In this document: one piece after another, positions 1-5,004 of the stretch
How positions within the stretch are numbered: position 1 is the stretch's first letter
Layout of the letters: each line of letters begins with the position of its first letter
Assembly (NCBI GenBank): GCA_003488525.1
Contig: DNLG01000071.1
Coordinates: 1-5,004, forward strand
Length of the DNA: 5,004 nt
Source: Bacteroidota bacterium
GTDB lineage: Bacteria > Bacteroidota > Ignavibacteria > Kapaibacteriales > Kapaibacteriaceae
Reading direction: 5' to 3'
The notes under the pieces: generated by a model
Databases searched by the model: none
Told to the model about the DNA's origin: nothing
The model's input: the letters and a program-made list of their open reading frames with translations, nothing else
Position numbers and translations under genes: made by a program

Positions 1-63
1 TGCCCAGCCCGCAGCGCCGGCCGCTCCCTGCCCTCCCTCTCACTCCACGAGCCTGCGCTCCTG
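1..63 (-). pseudogene. purL: Frame-disrupted continuation of purL at the window edge
   Basis: Read on the minus strand straight after the purL TAG, the same frame gives QERRLVE and then TGA. This matches the family pattern QERM-L-V-V-E, with Met replaced by Arg (ATG to AGG). Shifting the frame gives EGRERPALRAG, which loosely resembles the EKGREPxALR segment expected next. So this is former or miscalled purL coding sequence carrying at least one nonsense change, one missense change and one frameshift within about 65 bases. Its GC content is 46 of 60 bases (77%), against 33 of 60 in the next 60 bases. Errors at a contig end fit best; a decaying gene is possible. Confidence 0.6.
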
Positions 64-1020
64 CTACTCTGCTAGCATGATCTCGTAGGCCGACATATCG
101 GCCTCACGAAGGGGTACGTTGTCGAGGTCGATACGCATGCCCACCTGCCCCTTAGCGCTCATTTCCGCCGTCGAGCAAGAGATGCCCGCAGCGCCCATAT
201 CCTGCATTCCAACAACAACGTTGGCATTGATGAGTTCGAGTGACGCCTCAAGCAGGAGCTTCTCGGCGAATGGATCACCGACCTGCACGGTCGGGCGCAT
301 GTTTTCGGTTTCTTCGTCGAACTCGCGGGAGGCAAGCAGCGACGCTCCGTGGATCCCGTCGCGTCCGGTGCTGGAGCCCATGATGAATACCGGATTGCCC
401 GGTCCCTTGGCAGTTGCCGATGCCATGGCATCGGCCTTCAGCACCCCGACTGCCATGGCGTTTACGAGTGGATTATCCGTGTAACACCGATCGAAGTACA
501 CCTCGCCCGCCACCGTAGGCACACCGAAACAGTTACCGTAGTGACCAATACCGGCAACCACGCCCTTGACGAGATACTTTGTGCGAGCCGTATCAGGCTC
601 TCCGAATCGCAATGAGTTCAGTGCCGCGATGGGCCGTGCGCCCATGGTAAAGATGTCGCGCAAGATCCCGCCAACCCCCGTTGCAGCTCCTTGAAACGGC
701 TCAACAGCGCTGGGATGATTATGGGATTCGATCTTGAAGGCTACGCCATAGCCCCCTCCGACATCGATCACACCGGCGTTTTCTTCCCCTGCAGCTACCA
801 GCATGCGTCCGCCCGAACGGGGCAGGGTCTTCAGCTGGAGGATCGAATTCTTGTAGGAACAGTGCTCACTCCACATCACCGAGTAGACTCCGAGCTCGGT
901 GTACGTCGGCGTACGTCCGAGAACGCCGCATATCCTCTCAAATTCCGGCTCGGTAAGACCAAGTTCTTTGGCCGTTGAAGCAGTGACGGATATCTCGCTG
1001 TGTGGTGTCATGTCAGTCAT
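64..1020 (-). CDS. purL: Phosphoribosylformylglycinamidine synthase PurL, N-terminal part, interrupted by TAG
   Basis: PurL uses ATP and ammonia (delivered from PurQ glutaminase, with PurS) to convert FGAR to FGAM in cytosolic de novo purine synthesis. Family signatures visible, numbered from the ATG at 1020: [16 protein letters not shown] at 41-56, with the conserved His53-Cys54; [20 protein letters not shown] at 96-115; [14 protein letters not shown] at 117-130; NSLRFGE at 135-141; and [17 protein letters not shown] at 271-287. Residues about 60-195 form the first AIRS-type domain, and about 208 onward the first AIRS_C domain. The frame stops at residue 318, whereas small PurL proteins are usually about 730-760 residues, so the second AIRS pair is missing. 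The TAG (64-66) replaces the Ser expected in the motif EIMLSESQERM, and QER follows directly after it, so the gene originally continued. I chose the ATG at 1020 over an upstream in-frame ATG at 1101 because an AAGGA lies 6 nt before it and the extra residues are unlike PurL. The start overlaps the 3' end of accC. Identity is very secure; whether the truncation is real is not. Confidence 0.95.
   Translation of the reverse strand: MTDMTPHSEISVTASTAKELGLTEPEFERICGVLGRTPTYTELGVYSVMWSEHCSYKNSILQLKTLPRSGGRMLVAAGEENAGVIDVGGGYGVAFKIESHNHPSAVEPFQGAATGVGGILRDIFTMGARPIAALNSLRFGEPDTARTKYLVKGVVAGIGHYGNCFGVPTVAGEVYFDRCYTDNPLVNAMAVGVLKADAMASATAKGPGNPVFIMGSSTGRDGIHGASLLASREFDEETENMRPTVQVGDPFAEKLLLEASLELINANVVVGMQDMGAAGISCSTAEMSAKGQVGMRIDLDNVPLREADMSAYEIMLAE
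416..435. repeat. 20-bp perfect palindrome inside purL
   Basis: The 20 bases gccgatgccatggcatcggc read the same on both strands, centred on CCATGG. On the coding strand they fall in the codons for purL residues A-D-A-M-A-S-A (about 196-202), at the junction between the first AIRS and AIRS_C domains, a less conserved linker. No A/T tail follows, so it is not an intrinsic terminator. It may be a chance product of GC-rich codons; no function is claimed. Confidence 0.5.
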
Positions 1021-2455
1021 TGGAATTCCTTGGTGCCCTGCGGTCTTGTTCGGCGGCAAACCCGGCGGCCGAAATACATGAGAGCATTGCCGTAAAATCA
1101 TCAGAGTGAGTGATCGGCCAGTGTTCCTTCACAAAGAACGTGCTGTACTGGCCACTGCGGAAAGGGGCTGAATCGAGAACGAGTCGACAGAACGGAATGG
1201 TCGTTTTAAAGCCGACAATGTGATACTCATCAAGCGCCTTCATCGTGCGCTCGATACACGTCCGGCGGTCAGCGGCATGAACGACGAGTTTTGCAACCAT
1301 CGGATCGTAATGCACGCTTACTTCGTATCCCTCGTACAGGGCAGAGTCGTTTCGCACTCCATCACCGCCTGGCAGCTGCATGAACGAAACCACGCCGGTA
1401 TCGGGCAGGAAATCGTTAAACACATCCTCGGCACAGACCCGACACTCAATGGCGGCACCCTTTGGCTCGGCCACATCCTGCTGTTTGATCTCCAGCGGCT
1501 TACCGGAGGCGATCAACAGCTGCTGCTCGACGAAGTCAACACCACTGATCATTTCCGTCACCGGGTGCTCGACCTGCAGACGTGTATTGACTTCCATGAA
1601 GTAGAATTCACCGCTGGCGTCAAGCAGAAACTCCAGCGTACCGGCGTTGGTATAGTTGGCTGCTGTTACCAGCCGTGCGGCTGCCTGACCCATGGCCTGG
1701 CGGATCTGCGGCGTAACGGCGGTCGACGGCGATTCCTCGATGACCTTCTGGTGACGACGCTGCACCGAGCACTCCCGCTCTGGGAAGTACAGAACAGTCC
1801 CATGCGTGTCGGCCAGAATCTGGATCTCAATGTGACGGGGCTGAACAATGTACCGCTCAATGAAAACACGTTCGTCATTAAATGCCGAGAGCGCTTCGTT
1901 CTGCGCCGAGCGAAAGGCCGACTCAATCTCGGAGGCCGACTCAACGATGCGCATGCCCTTGCCCCCACCGCCCGCCGCCGCCTTGATGATCACCGGAAAG
2001 CCGATACGGTCGACGACTGCCCGCGCCTCGTCAAATGTTGCAACGGCTCCGTCACTCCCCGGCGATATGGGAACCTGTGAACGGATCGCAAGATCCCGGG
2101 CCGCGGTCTTGTCACCCAGCATGGCAATGGCCTCCGGGGAGGGCCCGATGAACGTCATGCCGGCAGCGGCTACGGCTCTGGCAAACTCGGCGTTCTCACT
2201 CAGAAACCCGTAACCTGGATGAATGGCATCGGCTCCTGACGCACGGGCAGCATCGAGGACCTTATCGACGATAAGGTATGACTCGCGTGGCGTGTAGCCG
2301 CCGATGCCGATCGCATGATCGGCCTCGGTGACATGGGGCGAACGCACGTCAGCGTCCGAGTAAATGGCAACAGTCTCGATTCCCAGACGCTTGCAGGTGC
2401 GCATCACCCGCAATGCGATCTCCCCTCTATTGGCGATCAGCACTCGTTTGAACAT
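1013..2455 (-). CDS. accC: Biotin carboxylase subunit of acetyl-CoA/acyl-CoA carboxylase
   Basis: This enzyme carboxylates biotin on a separate carrier protein, using ATP and bicarbonate; it is the first half-reaction of malonyl-CoA (or methylmalonyl-CoA) formation in the cytosol. The 480 residues show the N-terminal domain ([15 protein letters not shown], 3-17; [10 protein letters not shown], 79-88), the ATP-grasp domain, and the C-terminal biotin-carboxylase domain (from about 335). Visible key residues, matched to E. coli AccC: K116; K158 with the glycine-rich loop [10 protein letters not shown] (159-168); E200; H208; C229; K237; E275; E288; N290; R292; E296; R339. All catalytic positions are intact. 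There is no biotin-attachment MKM motif and no fused transferase domain, which excludes pyruvate carboxylase and BCCP-fused forms. It is about 30 residues longer than E. coli AccC (449). The segment [14 protein letters not shown]...[11 protein letters not shown] resembles propionyl/acyl-CoA carboxylases of the Bacteroidota group, so the acyl substrate is uncertain. The ATG at 2455 matches the family N-terminus exactly; no clear Shine-Dalgarno is seen. It starts 38 nt after mutS2 and overlaps purL by 8 nt. Confidence 0.96.
   Translation of the reverse strand: MFKRVLIANRGEIALRVMRTCKRLGIETVAIYSDADVRSPHVTEADHAIGIGGYTPRESYLIVDKVLDAARASGADAIHPGYGFLSENAEFARAVAAAGMTFIGPSPEAIAMLGDKTAARDLAIRSQVPISPGSDGAVATFDEARAVVDRIGFPVIIKAAAGGGGKGMRIVESASEIESAFRSAQNEALSAFNDERVFIERYIVQPRHIEIQILADTHGTVLYFPERECSVQRRHQKVIEESPSTAVTPQIRQAMGQAAARLVTAANYTNAGTLEFLLDASGEFYFMEVNTRLQVEHPVTEMISGVDFVEQQLLIASGKPLEIKQQDVAEPKGAAIECRVCAEDVFNDFLPDTGVVSFMQLPGGDGVRNDSALYEGYEVSVHYDPMVAKLVVHAADRRTCIERTMKALDEYHIVGFKTTIPFCRLVLDSAPFRSGQYSTFFVKEHWPITHSDDFTAMLSCISAAGFAAEQDRRAPRNSND
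1027..1031 (-). promoter_or_regulatory. Shine-Dalgarno sequence deciding the purL start
   Basis: On the minus strand, AAGGA lies 6 nt upstream of the ATG at 1018-1020. A second in-frame ATG at 1009-1011 would sit 15 nt from it, and the ATG at 1101 has no such site. The ribosome-binding site lies inside the last codons of accC, so purL translation probably follows accC translation. Confidence 0.6.
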
Positions 2456-2459
2456 GCGG

Positions 2460-2467
2460 CAAAGATA
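2460..2467 (-). promoter_or_regulatory. Possible Bacteroidota-type -7 element upstream of accC
   Basis: The 38-nt gap between mutS2 and accC contains TATCTTTG on the minus strand, an exact match to the TAnnTTTG -7 consensus known from Bacteroidota promoters. It ends only 4 nt before the accC ATG, so a transcript from it would be leaderless or nearly so. No good TTG -33 partner is seen at the usual distance upstream. This may be chance; the gap shows no terminator hairpin and no ribosome-binding site. Confidence 0.2.
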
Positions 2468-2493
2468 ACTTTTGACGTCGCACGGCAGGCTGA

Positions 2494-4869
2494 TTATCGC
2501 AGCTCGACGACCGTAACGCCGTCGCCCCCTTCCTGGATGGTGCCGATGCGGAAGTTGCTTACGTGCGGATGCTCGGTGAGATACTCGTGCACGGCCTTGC
2601 GCATCGCACCGGTTCCCTTGCCATGGATGATCGTTGCATGCGTCACAGTTCCCAGAATGGCACTGTTGAGAAAGTTCTCAAGCTCACGAAGTCCCTCGTC
2701 CACCCGCATGCCTCGCATGTCCAGACTGGTCGACGCATCAAACTTCAGATAGTCGGCACTCGAGCCTCGACGGGTCGCCGTATGGCGTTGCTCCGACGAG
2801 CCCGCACGGCTGAGCGAGACACTGGCAGCGGGCACGGTAAAACGGATGCCGCCGGCTTCCAGCATGATCGTTGTACCCTTTACATCGATATCGATCACGG
2901 TCCCGCTGGTGGACGTGCCGTTGATGGTCACGACATCGCCAATACTGAGGACTCCGGCCGACGAAGTCTGCGAAGGTCCGCGGTCTGTTGATTCACGAAT
3001 ATCTTTCTTCCCTGCCTCGAAGTCGGACTTGACCTCGGACAATGGACGCTGCTGCTCGCGGATCTGTCGGATGGTGTTCTCGACAAGCGAGTTTGCCTTT
3101 CGGAGTATCTCATCAGCCTCCTGCCGGGCATCGGTAACAACGCTGGAGCGCTTCTTACGCACTTCGGCCAGGCGTTCTTCAGCTTCCGAGCGCAATCGAC
3201 GTGCCGTTTCGTAGTCGGCCGCGGCCGCCCCCTTCATTCGTTCGGCTTCCAGACGGAACTGCTGGATGGCATTGATGCTCTCTTCCAGCTCTGTGTGACC
3301 CTGACCAAGGTACCCGCGTGCACGCTCGATGACGACGTGCGGCAGTCCGACCGACGATGCCAGAACGAACGCATAGGAGTTACCAGGAACTCCGTACAGA
3401 AAGGTAAACGTCGGCTGAAGCTTCTCCTGATCGAACTCCAGCGATGCGTTGGTGATCGACCGGCGCGTCAGCGCATACTGCTTGAGCGACGACTGGTGTG
3501 TTGTGACAACAAAGCAGGCCCTGCGCTCAAGAAGCGAATCAAGGATCCCTGCGGCAAGTGCGCCCCCTTCGGCAGGGTCGGTGCCGGCGCAGATCTCGTC
3601 GATCAGCACAAGAGCCGTGTCATCGCAATGCGAAAGCACGTCCCGTAGCCGGATGATCTGCGAGGAAAACGTCGAGAGATTCGACTCGATGCTCTGATGA
3701 TCGCCGATGGCTGTCATGATCCGACGCGGGCGCATCGAACAGATTCCCAGCGGAAAGATCCCGCTCATGGCCATTGCCAGCGACAGGCCCATGGTCTTCA
3801 TGGCGACGGTCTTGCCACCGGCATTGGGTCCGGAGATCAAAATGCCCCTTTGCTGCGCATCAAAGCGTACACTGAGAGGAACCACTGACGAGCCCGCATG
3901 GCCCATCTGCATCGCAAGGAGCGGATGACGCACGTTCGTGAGCTCGATCTCTTCATCATCGACAATTGTCGGCTTGATGCCGTTGAAATCCAGCGCAAAG
4001 CGGGCGCGCGCAAGGACGCTATCGACCTCGGTCAATACGCCGACGGCCACGAGGATATTGTCGGCCACCGAGCCGACCTCAGCCGAGAGCGTGGTCAGTA
4101 TGCGGATGACCTCCCGCTGCTCGCGTCCGTGCAGAATTGCCAGCTCATTGTTCATGTCATATGTTTCGGCCGGCTCCATGAAAACGGTCTGTCCGGATTG
4201 CGAAACGCCATGAATGATGCCGTCAACAGCGCGCTTGCTTTCGACGCGAAGTGGAAGGACAAACCGGCCCTCACGCTGGGTGATGAACTCGTCCTGAAGG
4301 ACATCCTCTTGGCCGAACTTCTTCAATATTCTCTGCAGACGCAGACGAAGACGCGCACTGAGGGCGTGAATATCGCGTCGTATCGAGAGCAGTTCACGAC
4401 TGGCGTTATCGCGCACCATTCCTGTCTCGTCGATCGCATCAGTGATATGCTTTTCCAGGAACCGGTCCTCGACAAGAGGCTCGCAAAGAACCGCCAGTGA
4501 CGGGCACGCCCCCTGCCGTTCCCGAAAGTAGCTCTTGAGCCGACGTGACGTCTGTAATGCATCCAGGACGCTGAGCATCTCCGGAGCGCTGATGAAGTTC
4601 CCTTCGATGCGACATCGCGAGACCAACTTTCGGATGTCTTCGTACCGATCAAGTGGAATGACCTCTGCAGCAAGCAGCAGGCGCAGGCATTCGTCGGTTC
4701 GATCAAGCTCTGTTCGCAGACGGTCAGGATCGTACAGCGGCCTGAGCGAGCGCACAACATCGGCACCGGCATGAGTAATGCACCGCCGCGCAACGGCGTC
4801 AAGCACGCGGGAAAACTCTAACTCTTCCAGCGCCCGTTCGAGCAGGTCCTGCTCAGTTGTGACTACCAC
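2494..4869 (-). CDS. mutS2: MutS2 family protein: MutS-like ATPase with C-terminal Smr domain
   Basis: MutS2 is a cytosolic homodimeric ATPase. Relatives are linked to suppressing homologous recombination (Helicobacter, Thermus) and to sensing and splitting collided ribosomes (Bacillus). At 791 residues it has normal family length and lacks the mismatch-recognition domain of MutS. In order: core/lever region (about 10-310); ABC-type ATPase (about 312-510) with Walker A GPNAGGKT at 347-354, NLSTFSSQI at 397-405, Walker B LVLIDE at 420-425 with Glu425, D-loop AGTDP at 428-432 and His458; an Ala/Glu/Arg-rich coiled coil (about 520-625); a KOW-like segment (LSIGDVVTIN, 641-650, to about 685); and the Smr domain (about 713-791) with LDMRG at 716-720 and HGKGTG at 749-754. 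All parts look intact. The start is GTG at 4867-4869, one nt after the yqeY stop; an in-frame TGA lies 12 nt upstream of the GTG and the next Met is residue 97, so this start is nearly forced. The Shine-Dalgarno is weak, so translational coupling to yqeY is likely. Confidence 0.97.
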   Translation of the reverse strand: MVVTTEQDLLERALEELEFSRVLDAVARRCITHAGADVVRSLRPLYDPDRLRTELDRTDECLRLLLAAEVIPLDRYEDIRKLVSRCRIEGNFISAPEMLSVLDALQTSRRLKSYFRERQGACPSLAVLCEPLVEDRFLEKHITDAIDETGMVRDNASRELLSIRRDIHALSARLRLRLQRILKKFGQEDVLQDEFITQREGRFVLPLRVESKRAVDGIIHGVSQSGQTVFMEPAETYDMNNELAILHGREQREVIRILTTLSAEVGSVADNILVAVGVLTEVDSVLARARFALDFNGIKPTIVDDEEIELTNVRHPLLAMQMGHAGSSVVPLSVRFDAQQRGILISGPNAGGKTVAMKTMGLSLAMAMSGIFPLGICSMRPRRIMTAIGDHQSIESNLSTFSSQIIRLRDVLSHCDDTALVLIDEICAGTDPAEGGALAAGILDSLLERRACFVVTTHQSSLKQYALTRRSITNASLEFDQEKLQPTFTFLYGVPGNSYAFVLASSVGLPHVVIERARGYLGQGHTELEESINAIQQFRLEAERMKGAAAADYETARRLRSEAEERLAEVRKKRSSVVTDARQEADEILRKANSLVENTIRQIREQQRPLSEVKSDFEAGKKDIRESTDRGPSQTSSAGVLSIGDVVTINGTSTSGTVIDIDVKGTTIMLEAGGIRFTVPAASVSLSRAGSSEQRHTATRRGSSADYLKFDASTSLDMRGMRVDEGLRELENFLNSAILGTVTHATIIHGKGTGAMRKAVHEYLTEHPHVSNFRIGTIQEGGDGVTVVELR

Positions 4870-4870
4870 G

Positions 4871-5004
4871 TTATGAACCGCTCAGAAGAGACTTGGCTGC
4901 CTGCTGGATCATGGATCCGTCGGCCTTCCCCTTCAGGGCCTTCGTTGCGGCGCCCATGAGCTTGCCAAAGTCGGACTGCTGCACGGCACCGATCTGGGCG
5001 GCGA
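4871..5004 (-). CDS. yqeY: GatB/YqeY domain-containing protein, C-terminal 43 residues
   Basis: Only the 3' end is present: 43 residues ending in TAA at 4871-4873, with the 5' part running off the right edge. The visible sequence (AAQIGAVQQSDFGKLMGAAT, then KALKGKADGSMIQQAAKSLL) has the pattern of the YqeY family's C-terminus: a Gly-Lys-Leu-Met-Gly-Ala helix followed by KGKADGxxI/V and a final short helix. YqeY proteins are about 150 residues long and resemble the helical tail of GatB, which in the amidotransferase complex contacts tRNA. Free-standing YqeY has no firmly established function. It is separated from the mutS2 GTG by a single base, so the two genes are almost certainly co-transcribed. 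Because the N-terminal half is not visible, a full GatB subunit cannot be wholly excluded, but the short KGKADGS ending is typical of YqeY. Confidence 0.87.
   Translation of the reverse strand, partial: AAQIGAVQQSDFGKLMGAATKALKGKADGSMIQQAAKSLLSGS

Noticed and set aside
1..66. Programmed recoding of the purL TAG (for example pyrrolysine or suppressor readthrough)
   Set aside because: A TGA follows seven codons later and the frame is lost as well, so reading through the TAG alone would not restore PurL.
119..484. Open frame of 121 codons on the plus strand, antisense to purL
   Set aside because: Ser/Met/Ala-rich shadow of highly conserved PurL sequence; no family pattern.
901..917. Short direct repeat gtacgtc with 10-bp spacing
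   Set aside because: It encodes the conserved Arg-Thr-Pro-Thr-Tyr stretch of PurL and is only 7 bp long, so it is explained by coding.
1021..1101. Longer purL start at the ATG at 1101, adding 27 residues
   Set aside because: The extension overlaps accC by a further 81 nt, is unlike PurL N-termini and lacks a ribosome-binding site, while the ATG at 1020 has AAGGA at good spacing.
1220..2080. Open frame of 286 codons on the plus strand, antisense to accC
   Set aside because: It lies wholly opposite a gene with fully conserved catalytic motifs. Its translation shows no recognisable domain and is rich in His, Arg and Leu, as expected of an antisense shadow.
2456..2493. Intrinsic terminator between mutS2 and accC
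   Set aside because: The only self-complementary piece is GACGTC (6 bp) with no loop; there is no GC-rich stem followed by a T-run.
3898..4500. Open frame of 200 codons on the plus strand, antisense to mutS2
   Set aside because: The minus-strand frame here is unmistakable MutS2 core sequence. The plus-strand product has no motif and no credible upstream start signal.
1..5004. CRISPR arrays, tRNA/rRNA genes, insertion sequences, attachment sites or defence genes
   Set aside because: Nearly every base is covered by four conserved housekeeping genes; no regularly spaced repeats, cloverleaf-type sequences, transposase motifs or terminal inverted repeats were seen.

Overview
This window is a compact run of four co-directional protein genes, all on the minus strand. 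Reading in the direction of transcription (right to left), they are: the 3' end of a GatB/YqeY-domain gene (yqeY), a complete mutS2, a complete accC-type biotin carboxylase gene, and the 5' part of purL (FGAM synthase). Spacing is very tight: 1 nt between yqeY and mutS2, 38 nt between mutS2 and accC, and an 8-nt overlap between accC and purL. This suggests one or two transcription units of housekeeping genes. No RNA gene, mobile element, CRISPR array or other accessory element was found, and the only non-coding stretch of any size is the 38-nt gap.

The organism is a bacterium with moderately high GC (about 55% by eye). The PurL is the small type, which works with separate PurQ and PurS. The carboxylase has a C-terminal region resembling acyl-CoA carboxylases of the Bacteroidota/Chlorobiota group, and mutS2 and accC lack a clear Shine-Dalgarno sequence. 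Together these fit a Chlorobiota/Ignavibacteria/Kapabacteria-like lineage better than a classical Bacteroidetes, but this is inference from remembered family patterns and no search was run.

The genes do not form one pathway. MutS2 is an Smr-domain ATPase acting on nucleic acid or collided ribosomes, and YqeY resembles the tRNA-interacting tail of GatB. AccC performs the ATP-dependent biotin carboxylation step of an acyl-CoA carboxylase, and PurL catalyses the fourth step of purine synthesis.

The point most worth a second look is the extreme left edge. There the purL frame hits a TAG inside one of the family's most conserved stretches (EIMLxExQERM), followed by a Met-to-Arg change, a TGA and loss of frame, all within about 65 bases whose composition differs from the rest. 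Degraded sequence at a contig end is the likeliest explanation; a genuine purL lesion is the alternative. I see no convincing new biological system in this window.
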